Assembly (NCBI GenBank): GCA_022495995.1
Contig: JAFEMH010005398.1
Span: forward strand, 1-64,000
Source of the DNA: Adenophora triphylla var. japonica
Taxonomy: Eukaryota > Streptophyta > Magnoliopsida > Asterales > Campanulaceae
Direction of reading: 5' to 3'
Length of the DNA stretch: 64,000 nt
The translations under genes and the position numbers were made by a program. Shown piece after piece: positions 1 through 9,820 of this stretch. Position 1 is the first letter of the stretch, and every line of letters begins with the position of its first letter. The notes beneath the pieces were generated by a model. The model was given only the letters and a program-made list of their open reading frames with translations. It was not told the origin of the DNA and searched no databases.

Positions 1-1361
1 CAATCCCGTTCTCAACCCAAAGTTGGTCTTTATTTCAATTCCCCCTTTTCTTTTCTGTCTCTTTTTATTTCAAAATTTCTACACTTTACAACATCTTCTT
101 CAAATTTTTATAATGTCGGTTTGTTCCATTTATGGAATCGATAATTCCTATTGGTTAGTTTACATATTCTTTGGGATTCATGACCTTGGTTTTGAATTTT
201 GAGGATAAATTTTTTCAAAATTTTCTCACACTTTACAGCTTCTTCAAATTTTATAATGTGGGTTTGTTCCCTTGAAGAATCGTAAATTATATTGGGTTTA
301 AGGTTTCACAATTTTTGATTCCATGACTTTAAGCTTTTGAATTTTGAGGGTAAATTATTTGAATTTTTTTATTTTTATTTTTTGTATTTTTGTTTTTCAA
401 ATTTTAGATTGGCGCACCCAGGAGGACCATTGAAGACGAACAAAGCAGCAGCTTTAAGGTAAAGTTTCTGGAAAAGTGGGAAATTGCAGGAATTCCAAAA
501 CTTGCTTTGGCTTCCCTTAAATTCCTTCAACTTATTGAATTGGCTGTTACAAAATGCCAAGGACACTGTCTAAAGCAAGTAATGTTTTTCTTCTATTATT
601 TTTATTTTTACTTTTATTCTAGTATAATTGGACAGAAGCATATAGGGAAGTAATAATTACTTTATGTTCAGCTTTATTAGTAGGGGTAATTCGAGTGTCG
701 CCAGTGTTAATGGCTCTGATCTCGGTTGTGTAATCCTGTGGCTATACAAATTAACTTGCAATTGAGAAAAATTTGGTATGACATTCTCGTTTGTAAGTTT
801 AGCCATGTGTGTTAAGGAAGAAATATTTGTCCAATACTTCCAAATCAAGAAAATTATTGGATTAATGCCATTAATATAGGGATATAGGCTTTAACTTTTC
901 GTTCGCATCGGCACACTATTGTACCGTAAGTATATGATTCGTGATGACATTCTACGGTTCCTTGGATAATTTCTCCAGCTTACTAGGTTTTAGCTGTGGA
1001 AATAGGGATAAGGGTTTATCGGTTTATGTAACTGGAAAGCTAACTTGTATTAACCGTAAAGTTATTGAAGTAGACGAGGTCTACTTTAAACACACGTCTT
1101 TTACATCTTTTCCGTAAGATTTAGACACATCAAGAACATCGGAAATACTTGATTTTACAGTGGCTTGATGACATTTGCTCCCCTATGGTGGTAATAACTA
1201 CCATTTGTTAGGTTTGGAATGTGCTCTTTGAGTTTGAGGTGTTATATCCTGAACTCTATAGGTGTTATATCCCAAGCAGAAGACGGTCAAAGACATGTGC
1301 ATTTATCAAATTTTGACTCACCATATCATAGTTCCTGCCCCCTTCATGAAATCCATAGGCA
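1..1361. other. AT-rich non-coding DNA with a diverged tandem duplication
   Basis: No gene can be supported here. Two stretches at about 80-215 and 228-356 resemble each other (both carry 'cactttaca', 'cttcttcaaat', 'ataatgt.ggtttgttcc' and 'aattttgag'), so this looks like an old direct duplication of roughly 150 bp. A pyrimidine-rich tract ending in 'ttttag' at 408 is followed by an open stretch 409-460 and then 'GTAAAG', which looks like a small exon with splice sites, but the possible peptides match nothing I recognise. The rest shows only T-rich and A-rich runs. Confidence 0.4.
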
Positions 1362-2250
1362 TGTGTCAGCATTGGCGGATCCAGAATTCTACGTTAGTGT
1401 GGGCCAAATATTTTTAACGTTATAATCAACTATATTCGACCCCAAAATTATGAAATTAAACATCAAAATATTAAGAAAGTATATCAAAATTAGTTGAAGT
1501 AATTTGAAGATGATATCATTAAAATTTCAACTTCAAAATTATTTTTAAAAATAATCATGTAATCGAAGTAATTCACAATCAAAATGAAGAATTCGACTCA
1601 AAATTTGTATTACCTTGATGTTTGTAAAGACTCGATAAACAAGAAGAATCTTTATTGTAGTGTTTAAAAACTTACAAACAGGGTCAAAGCAAAAGAGAGA
1701 GAAAAAGAGAGATAGAGAGAGGGGGCGAGGACGAGAAGAGATACTTTTTCGTACTTGAGCATCATTATTGTCTTCACACAGACCGTGAACCTAACCGTTT
1801 GTGTATGCATTGCGTGAGTGAGCAAATTTTGTAAATGCGTTGTTTTATTTTTTTTTTCACTTTGGGAAAATTACTACTCCTTGCCCTAAATAAATGTCTA
1901 TTTTCAAGAATTTTTGCTTGAAAACGAATGTCATATTTTTAAAACTTTATCCTAAATATTTCTTTATCAACTTTTTTCACTAGTCTATTTTCTTACCTAA
2001 AGTAAAAGTTAATGTTTGGAAAATGGATAAAAAGAATATTTATGCAATTTTAAATGCATAAAAAGTAAACATTTTCAAAATATTTTTTAAATGAAATTTG
2101 AACACTCAAAATAATTAGATATTCATTTAGGGACAATAATGTGTTCTCTTTTGTATTAACAAGAGCATTTGAAAAAAAAAACTTTTTTGAAAATTGAGTG
2201 GGGGTGGTGGCCGACCCTCGCCTTAAGGTGGCACTGCCCCTGTGTGTCAG
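1362..2250. mobile_element. Non-autonomous hAT-type element with 8-bp target duplication
   Basis: The element runs from 1370 to 2242 (873 bp). It is bordered by a perfect 8-bp direct repeat TGTGTCAG at 1362-1369 and 2243-2250, the target-duplication length of hAT transposons. Its ends are short imperfect inverted repeats: CATTGGCGGATCCAG on the left against CAGGGGCAGTGCCA read inward from the right, and both begin with CA as hAT ends do. No transposase is encoded; the interior is AT-rich with a purine tract (GAGAGA) at 1690-1730. It must be moved by an hAT transposase supplied elsewhere. The boundaries are seen directly; the superfamily call rests on the duplication length and end sequence. 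Confidence 0.8.
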
Positions 2251-2784
2251 TACAATCTTTTTGCATATTTTATTTTCAAATTGTGACAGATTTCACATGG
2301 TGAAAGGTTCATTGTTGGATAAAAATCTCTTCTTACTTTGCCTTTGAGTAACAATCTTGATGCGGCTTCACTAGTTTTCAAGCAGAAAGAAGAGAAGCGG
2401 AAGTTTGAACCATCAGACGATGAATTTTACGTTTTAGGCACTTCCTTCCATATCAGGTCTGAGGTCAGACCTGCATCTTACATCTCCATACTGTTGTGAG
2501 GTTGCTTCCATGAGCATGGGTAGTTATTTGACCTTTCCCTGCTTTCATTAGCATGCATGTTTTGATCGTCTTGAATTTTGAGGCTGGAGGTTTTCCGATA
2601 GGGTTCTTGATGCTCCATCATTAGCTAGCCCAATATTTCCCTCTTCTTTTCACTATGTCTAGGCTTTAGGATATAAGAGAGCTTGGAGACCCCCTTAATC
2701 TGGTATTAATGTTACTCATCTTTATGAAAGGTTTAAACTCATTTTCAACCATCGTACTTTCATCCGACACAACTCGACATGGAC
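2251..2784. other. Unassigned DNA between two hAT elements, possible relic exon
   Basis: No complete gene is visible. An open + strand stretch at about 2357-2500 reads as a charged peptide (including KQKEEKRKFEPSDDEFY), unusual for this AT-rich background, and could be an exon or pseudogene piece. I do not recognise the family and see no clear splice sites around it. Confidence 0.25.
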
Positions 2785-3335
2785 ATGGCCAGCAGGGGCG
2801 GATCCAGGGGGCAGTGGGGCACTCGCCCCCCCAAGCGGCGGAAATGCAGTGGAATTTTTTTTTTTTCGCCCCCACCATATTTTTGTTATATATGTATATA
2901 TATAATTAACTTCAAGATTAACACCAGTGAGTGGTGTGGTTCAGCGGTAGAAGGGGTGAAGCTAAAGCCTTTGGTGTTTCCTTTCAGATTCATGTTCGAA
3001 CCCTGCTACCTACATTTTCAATTAATTTTGTCTTCCATCTTTGCTATTCTTTCTCTTAACAGTTTTGTTTTTCTCTTTCTCCTAATTTCCTCACATTTTT
3101 TCAATCTTAATTAATTCGTTAAACTTTTCCCATTTTTTTTGTTTTTGGTCTTTCTTCCTATTATCCCAAGTTTAATTATTTACTTTTATCATTTTTGTTA
3201 ACTAAAATACATTGTATTTCATGGATCCGACCCATTTTTTACTTGTCAGGCACCCGAAAATTTTTTGGGCGCCGCCCGAACCCCGTGTAATCTTGCCCCC
3301 TCGCCCATTCACTCGGCTCCGCCCCGCATGGCCAC
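2785..3335. mobile_element. Second non-autonomous hAT-type element carrying a tRNA-like segment
   Basis: The element spans 2793-3327 (535 bp). It is bordered by a near-perfect 8-bp duplication, ATGGCCAG at 2785-2792 and ATGGCCAC at 3328-3335. The left end CAGGGGCGGATCCAG matches the inverted right end GCGGGGCGGAGCCGAG, and also matches the left end of the hAT element at 1370, so the two belong to one end-sequence family. The ends are GC-rich in an otherwise AT-rich interior. No transposase is encoded. Inside is a tRNA-like segment with pol III A- and B-box motifs. Confidence 0.75.
2934..3010 (+). other. tRNA-like segment with pol III A and B boxes inside the hAT element
   Basis: TGGTTCAGCGGTAGA at 2936-2950 fits a tRNA A box (D arm), and GTTCGAACCC at 2994-3003 is a perfect B box (T arm), at the spacing found in tRNA genes. 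An anticodon arm and acceptor stem are not convincing, so this is not a functional tRNA. It is either tRNA-derived DNA captured by the transposon or a SINE head inserted into it. Confidence 0.5.
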
Positions 3336-4430
3336 ATGGGTGCGAGATGAAGGCTCTAGCAAATGGTTCCCTCTCCCGACCCCCGCAAGGCGGGAGCGCT
3401 TGGCGCACCGGGTTTGCCCCCCTTTTTTATTTGTTTACGATCGCCATAATAATGATCTCCTCGGTCATAATTTCCGACTTTGAGATCATTTTTCTTTTCA
3501 CCTCGTTGTCATGTACCGAGGAATCCTTGTTCTTCCCGCTTAGCTAGTCATTTGAAGTCTCGCATTGAAAAGTTGTTGTTTTTTCTAAAAAGGGTATTGC
3601 GGGAATAGATTTTATTTCATCCCTATAGTATGTAATTTCAGGTGGAAGTTCAAGTTCAGGAAGGTTAATTCAAGATGTAAACTCATTTGGGGATGAGGTA
3701 CTTTTTTATCCGTACCTAAAAATATGTCCTACCAAAACTTTCACACTATTCTTGACTTTGATTGTCTCTGCCCTGATCTTGAATGGCCGTGAATTGGCGG
3801 GATTCGGTTGAAGAAGAGAAAACAAAAGATTATGAGCCACTGAAGAAGCCCAAGAAAAAGAAGAAAAAGAAATTGAAGAACAAGAAACAGGTAATTGTTT
3901 CCCAAATTCCATTCCGCTCTTTCTATCCATTCCTTTAATCTTCTATCATTTCTTATATTTACTTATTGTAATACCATATTTTTGTCGCAGATATTGGAAG
4001 GCGCTTTGTGAAACAAGCCACTACGCCCACAGTAGATTTTTTTTTATCTATTATCAAATTTGCATTGGGTTTAGGAAACCGTTGACCGCTCTGAACTCCA
4101 TATTAACTTAAAAGAAGCTCTCTTTTTTTCACTTCTAAGAGCTTTAGGTTACAGAAAAGGGGTTCCGAGCCATCAAAATGGAACACACAATACTCTTCAA
4201 AGATGCATTAGACAATAGGTTACAGTTATCTTTTAATGCGTCTTGGGTTTGTTCAAGTACATTTGACTTGTGTACAAGTTTAATGACAAGTTGATTTTTT
4301 GGGTATCTCTGCAAGACTGATTTGTTTTTGTTTGCCGATTTCCTCTAGGGCCCATTGGGCGAGATTTAAACACAATTTAGGAAACAACATTTAGTTAATT
4401 CCCCAGACACCCCTCGGTAATACAAAGAAA
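3336..4430. other. Unassigned DNA with a candidate relic exon
   Basis: No complete gene is supported. A + strand open stretch begins with an ATG at 3784-3786 (peptide start MAVNWRDSVEEEKTK), continues as a very lysine-rich segment, and ends at a good donor 'CAG|GTAATT' near 3891. This could be a first exon, possibly of a gene whose later exons are lost or not recognisable. The remainder is AT-rich with no clear structure. Confidence 0.25.
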
Positions 4431-4682
4431 TAATTACCCTTACTTTCTTGCATGCGTGTGACGAGTGGTCACCCCCAATTCGAAACCGAAAATTATATTT
4501 TAGTAACTAGAACTTTTAAAATTATATATTGGTCACTAGACATTTCGGATCACTCATTGTATTCAAAATAGTTTTAGTCCTGGTCAGCCCGGCCTCAAAA
4601 ATTACAAATTAATCACCGAATTTTTCGGGATCATCACAATGCCTTTAGCCTTTCCAAGAACACTTCCATTTTTTTATATTTT

Positions 4683-5225
4683 TCACATTATAAGACTACT
4701 TTGTCTCTTATAATTGACTTTTATAATTGACTTTTATAAGACAAATTTTTCAACCAAAAAATTCAAAAATTTCAATAATAATAACGAATTGCTCTCATAA
4801 TTTACACATTTACAACTCTTATAAGTTAATTTTAAGACTACTTTGTCTCTTATAATTGACTTATAAGATAAATTTTTCAACAAAAAAAATCAAAAATTTC
4901 AATAATAACAACAAATTGCTTTCATAATTTACACATTTACAACTCTTATAAGTTAATTATAAGACTACTTTGTCTCTTATAATTAATTTATAATACAAAA
5001 TTTTCAACCAAAAAAATTAAAAATTTCAATAATAACAAAGAATTGCTCTCATAATTTACACATTTACAACTCTTATAAGTTAATTATAAGACTACTTTGT
5101 CTCTTATAGTTGACTTATAAGACAATTTTTTCAACCAAAAAAATCAAAAATTTCAATAACAACAATGAATTAATCTCGTAATTTACACATTATAACTCTT
5201 ATAAGTAAATTATAAGACTACTTTG
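4683..5225. repeat. Tandem repeat, about 125-bp unit, roughly four copies
   Basis: A unit containing 'gctctcataatttacaca', 'caactcttataagttaat' and 'agactactttgtctctta' recurs with starts near 4785, 4911, 5040 and 5165, with a partial copy before it. Each copy carries short inverted segments around CTTATAAG. Copies differ by small substitutions, so the array is not recent. No coding potential. Confidence 0.75.
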
Positions 5226-5229
5226 TCCA

Positions 5230-5444
5230 TAAATTTTTATATTCCATGAGACCCTCTTATCATACTCTGACAACAACAATTTCCTTACTAATTCTCACAC
5301 TCATTCTCTCTCATATTTTACTTTTCATACTCACAATACCTCCTTTACTCATTCCCTCTCCTCTTATTATATTAGTATTTCTTAATCTCCGTACCGAGAA
5401 AAAAATAATCCTAAATCGGATGAAACGAAGGGACGGAGGGAGTA
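5230..5444. mobile_element. Stowaway-like MITE fragment
   Basis: The right end is GGGACGGAGGGAGTA at 5429-5443, the inverse of the plant Stowaway/mariner end sequence TACTCCCTCCGTCCC, with TA at the border. The interior has 'ctcacactcattctctctc' and is shared with the relic at 14745-14951. I could not find a clean matching left end, so the left border is approximate. Confidence 0.55.
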
Positions 5445-6160
5445 TATATAATTAATTTAACGATCAATTACAATTCAGTTACTTTATTTTATGTACATTT
5501 ATAAATTAGTTCTTAACATTCTATCATTTACAATCCCGATTCCTAACTTTTATATTTTTTTGTAATCTAGTGTAAAAAATATCAAAACATTAACTTTTTT
5601 TTAATGAAAGTCGATGAAAAACTTAACACTTTTCTTTGGAAATTGTAATGTATGTCCTTGCAGTTCAACTAATTCACTTTTATTAATATTTCATCCATTC
5701 ATAATCATCACCCGTCTTTGTAGCACCAACGCCACTAGTGGGTGTATTTAAAATATGATTTTTTAATGAGGGTAAAATGAAAAAATAATGAGTTATTTAG
5801 GATAATATAGTGTTTTTAGAGGTGCGATAATCATGTTTATAATTTAACACTATGTCAATATTTACACATGATTGCATCAAGGGGGATTTACCATATAATC
5901 TATCAAACTTATCAATTTTACCTCATAAGACAAGCAATATTTCATCTAACCATATAATCTCTATCTTAATAAATACACCCTCCAATCGTTTTATTAAGTT
6001 CACCCTCCATTATTTTACTAATTCCACCATTTTTATCAATTTACTTTCTCTCCAACCACCATCACCTTAGTTCACCCCCTCCCCATCTTCTTCGGTCAAC
6101 ACCTCCGGCAACCAACTCCAGCGACTTTTTTTTTTTTACGCCGGTGACCTCTCCGGTGAC
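5445..6160. other. AT-rich DNA, nothing recognised
   Basis: I see no gene, RNA or terminal repeat here. From about 6060 the composition becomes C-rich ('ctccggcgacc' motifs), which leads into the hairpin array that follows. Confidence 0.4.
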
Positions 6161-6164
6161 CAAA

Positions 6165-6679
6165 CAACTGAGAACTTAACTTATCATTAAGTTCTCAATT
6201 GTCAACTAAACTAATAATAACACGATTAACTCCCGCGACCTCCCCGTCAACCACCAACTTCGGCGACCTCTCCACCCTCACAATCAACTGAGAACTTAGT
6301 AAGTTCTCAGTTGTCAACTAAACTACTAACAACACGACAATTTCCTGCGACCTCCCCGGCGACCACCAACTCCGACGACCTCTCCGGCAATCAAACAACT
6401 GAGAACTTAACTTATCTCTCATTTGTCAACTAAACTACTAATAACACGATCAACTCCGGTGACCACCAACTCCGGTGACCAAACAACTGAGAACTTATTA
6501 GTAAGTTCTCAGTTGTCAACTAAACTACTAAAAACACAATCAACTCTGACGACCACCAACTCCAACGGCCAAACAACTGAAAACTTATCAGTAAGTTCTA
6601 AGTTGTCAACTAAACTATTAATAACACGATCAACTCCGGCGACCAAACAACTGAGAACTTATCAGTAAGTTCTCAGTTG
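6165..6679. repeat. Array of six strong hairpins in diverged tandem units
   Basis: Six units each carry CAACTGAGAACTTA, a 1-9 nt loop and TAAGTTCTCAGTTG, which gives a perfect or near-perfect 14-bp stem. Hairpins lie at 6165-6201, 6284-6312, 6396-6425 (degraded), 6484-6515, 6574-6605 and 6648-6679. Each is followed by 'tcaactaaact' and a linker rich in 'aactccggcgacc'. Spacing falls from about 119 to about 75 bp along the array. No protein is indicated. Confidence 0.8.
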
Positions 6680-7483
6680 TCAACTAAACTACGACTAAAA
6701 ATACCATCAACTCCGACGACTACGTGCTACTGCGACTAAATAACTAATAACTTTTTTCATTTTTTATTTTATATTGAAATACTTATCAACAACGAAAGTA
6801 GTACTAGCTACGTCCCAAAATAAATATAACAACGAAAGTAATACTAACTCCGTCCCAAAATAATTATCAAAATAAATATGTAATTTTAATATAATTTTTC
6901 GTTACAAAATGAATGTTGTTTTTTTCTAAATTATTCATCGCAAAACTAATGTCTATTTTGTAGTATACTCCTCAGACGCAAATTAATATTAATTGGTGAT
7001 ATGGCCCAAATGGTACATAAATTGAAAATTTATTGTAATTTATGCGCCCGTCGGGGAAAAACTCAAATAATTGCTCACAATAATATGAGAACAACTATAG
7101 ATAAAGCAATGACTTATTTAACATGTAAATAAATAGTTGGAGGAAAAACAAAAAAAATTACAACAAAAATATTACTATCAGTATCATTTCGAAAAAATTT
7201 ACAACAAAAATATTATTTAACATGTAAATAAATAGTATTTATTTGATCAAATGTTATGGTTTTGGTTGTATTTGATTGATTTGTGAGTATTTTCTAGAAT
7301 GTGATTTATTTTTAATCAAATTTTGGGGATATTTTGTGTCAGTGGAGTATTTCTTAGAGTATTGATTTGTGAAAGTAATATTTGTATTTGTGTTGATTTG
7401 TGAACATAACACTTGTGAAAATAATACTTCCTAGAGTATTTTATTTGTCAAAATAATACTTGTGCTTATGTTGTTTTGATTAA
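6680..7483. other. AT-rich spacer with MITE remnants and local duplications
   Basis: Two degraded copies of 'acgtcccaaaataa' / 'ctccgtcccaaaataa' at about 6808-6870 resemble Stowaway ends. A segment around 7110-7140 ('aacatgtaaataaatagt') is duplicated at 7217-7235. From 7260 to 7480 the sequence has several repeats of 'tatttgt.ttgatttgtga'. This may be the 5' flank of the PMD gene and could hide the outer end of MULE 1, which I could not locate. Confidence 0.35.
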
Positions 7484-9243
7484 CATATTGATACTTTTGT
7501 TGATCCTGGGCCTTTTGATCCTTTTGTGTTAACTTTACATTACTCCCACCGAACTCGATATATTTGGGCAAATCATGACGTTTCGAGTTTATCATTTCGT
7601 GGTGGTGCGACCGTGCCAGATGTTATAGCTCCCGTTATCCAGGAGAGATTAGCAGTGTATGGGTTTTTGGGAGTTTATTTGATCGGCAGGGTGCAGTATG
7701 ACTAGGATTTATTTGAAGCGTTGATTGAGAGATGGCATCCGGAAACCCATACATTCCACCTCCCTGTTGGTGATGTTGGTGAGATGACCATCACATTAGA
7801 GGATATCGGGATGCTGTCCGAGTTGCCGATTGATGGGTTACTCGTTACCGATTCAGATTTGCCCGTGCTTCTTGATTGGCGGGTCTTATGTGCGGAGCTT
7901 CTAGGTGTTGTCCCATCTGATGCAGCGTTTGATGGTAGTAGTATAAAGATTAAGTGGTTGAAGACACTTTTTTCTGAGTTTGGTAGCCTTCCCGCTGATT
8001 CCCCCCAAGACTTGGTTAATATGTATACGCGTGCCTATATTTTGATAGCCCTTTGGGCTAATTTGATACCAGATCGTACTAATAGCAAGGTGAAGCTGTT
8101 TTATCTCCCTTTACTTAGAGATATTGAGAGGATACACATGTACAGCTGGGGTAGTGCATTTTTAGCCTTTTTATATAAGGAACTTTGCTATGCCACTCAC
8201 CCCGAGACTAGTTAGTGTGGTGGATTTCTGAATATTCTGTAGGTATGCTATAACATTTTAATTAAACGTTATGATGTTGTTTCCTTTATTTCTTTTTTCA
8301 TTTGAAATCATATGTTTTGATAATATTTCATATTTTTTTTTTTGATACAGCTTTGGGCATGGGATAGGTTGCTATGTATGCAACCTATTTCTCTTAGGCC
8401 AAATGAGGATCAAGGCAACCTTCCCTTGGGGTGCAGGTATACATTTATTAATGACTTTTCCATCTGAAATGTTATTGTCACCTACTACATTTTGAAACTT
8501 TTGACTTATACTTCTCAATTTATTGAATTTCAGGTGGATTGGACGCTTATCTCTGAAATATATTACTGCACACAACCTTCGCAGCTATCGAGATCAGCTA
8601 GCGCAATTGACTGATGATCTGGTTGTGTGGAGGCCATATCTAAATCGACAGGCTCCAGCTTATTGCTGTCAGGGAGAGGCTGTTTGGAGGTCTAGATTCC
8701 CTCTTATCTGTTTTGAGAAGGTAGAATTGCACCACCCTGATCGTGTGTTGAGGCAGTTCGACATGCTGCAGGGGATCCCACAACCGTGTGATACAAGGGA
8801 GGAGTTGCACAATGTTTTCCGCCGCGGGGGAACAACTATGTCATTTGGAGTTCCCGACACCAGCAATATATAGCATCTTGGGAACAACGACATGATAGAT
8901 TGGTATATAGGCAGATGGGGGTTGAGGTCATGCATTATACGCATCCTTACATGATTTGGTATAGGAGGATCACGTGCATGTTTGTCCAAAACCCATTGCA
9001 TGTAGAGGAGTTTGGTTACCGGACGATAGCCCCTATTTTGGAGGGTTTGGTAAGCATTTCTTAAATTGTTCTCATTATAATTACCTTACTTTTTTTACTT
9101 TCGAATTATTTAATTATGTCTCATTCTCCTAATTTATGCTATAAAAACAGGTACAAAACTTACAACGTGTTTATGTGACCAACGAAGCTGGCATTACTAG
9201 GGATGAGGAGCAACAAAGTCAGCCGTGTCCATCCCGGATATGA
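7484..9243 (+). pseudogene. Plant mobile domain (PMD / MAIN-like) gene, broken, four exons
   Basis: The reading frame encodes an aminotransferase-like plant mobile domain protein, a family known both as host genes (MAIN/MAIL) and as transposon cargo. Exon 1 (about 7484-8242) contains IERWHPETHTFHLPVGD and MTITLEDI, the family's signature region. Exon 2 is 8351-8436 (LWAWDRL), exon 3 starts at 8534 and ends near 9049, and exon 4 is 9151-9243. Acceptors end in 'acag', 'ttcag' and 'aacag'. It is broken by an in-frame TAG at 7703-7705 (the second copy at 49.8 kb has Tyr there), by stops at 8213 and at the end of exon 1, and by a frameshift at the G-run 8826-8830. No start ATG is seen. It faces the MURA gene tail to tail; its role in transposition is unknown. 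Confidence 0.8.
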
Positions 9244-9476
9244 TAAAACATATGAAAGAAAGAAAAGTGAGATTTGATTAGTTTAATAGTTTTTGTAATG
9301 TATATTTGTATTATTTCTTGTTTTTGTAATCTATTTATTGGTTATTTGAAAGTTTTAGTTTGTTTCTATATTTTTTGTTGTATACATGGGTTTTGTTGGT
9401 TTATGTTATTGCACAACTTTATTGTTGCAGGTGGGCAGTTTCTGTTAATTGCTGGAGCTAGATCTGGCATCTTCAA
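9244..9476. other. Spacer after the PMD gene
   Basis: T-rich, non-coding DNA after the PMD stop codon. It leads directly into the palindrome array. Confidence 0.4.
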
Positions 9477-9592
9477 ACTCGCTATTTGAATTAGCGAGTT
9501 CACATAAACTCGCTATTTGAATTAGCGAGTTCATCTAAACTCGCTAATTCAATTAGCGAGTATAGGTAAACTCGCTAATTTAAATAGCGAGT
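9477..9592. repeat. Four 23-bp palindromes at an exact 31-bp period
   Basis: Palindromes of the form ACTCGCTA-7 nt-TAGCGAGT occupy 9477-9499, 9508-9530, 9539-9561 and 9570-9592. Starts are exactly 31 bp apart and the 8-bp spacers differ. The central bases vary between 'tttgaat', 'attcaat' and 'atttaaa', while the 8-bp arms are unchanged in all four. The array lies between the 3' ends of the convergent PMD and MURA genes. Related palindromes with a different centre lie at the ends of MULE 2. Confidence 0.9.
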
Positions 9593-9820
9593 TTGTAGAT
9601 GGACCAAAAATTACAGAGACTTGATACACTTCGCACGTAAACTTCATAAACTTTGCCATGGACGTAAATTACAGAGACTTGATAAACTTTGCCAAAAATA
9701 AACTATAGAAACTAACTGTTATTTTGCCAAACATAAACTTTCATATTACATATAGTTTTGAAAAATTTCACTCAAATAGAAATTACATTCAAGTTTAATG
9801 GAAATTACATAAAAATAATT
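9593..9820. other. Spacer between palindrome array and MURA stop codon
   Basis: It contains diverged repeats of 'agagacttgataaac' and 'aactttgcca' (about 9615-9700). It may serve as the shared 3' untranslated region of the convergent genes. Confidence 0.35.

Noticed and set aside
2934..3010. Functional tRNA gene.
   Set aside because: A and B boxes are present, but acceptor and anticodon arms do not fold convincingly.
9477..9592. The evenly spaced palindromes look like a small CRISPR array.
   Set aside because: The setting is a plant nuclear genome, spacers are only 8 bp, the repeats themselves vary in the centre, and related palindromes lie at transposon ends. No cas genes exist.
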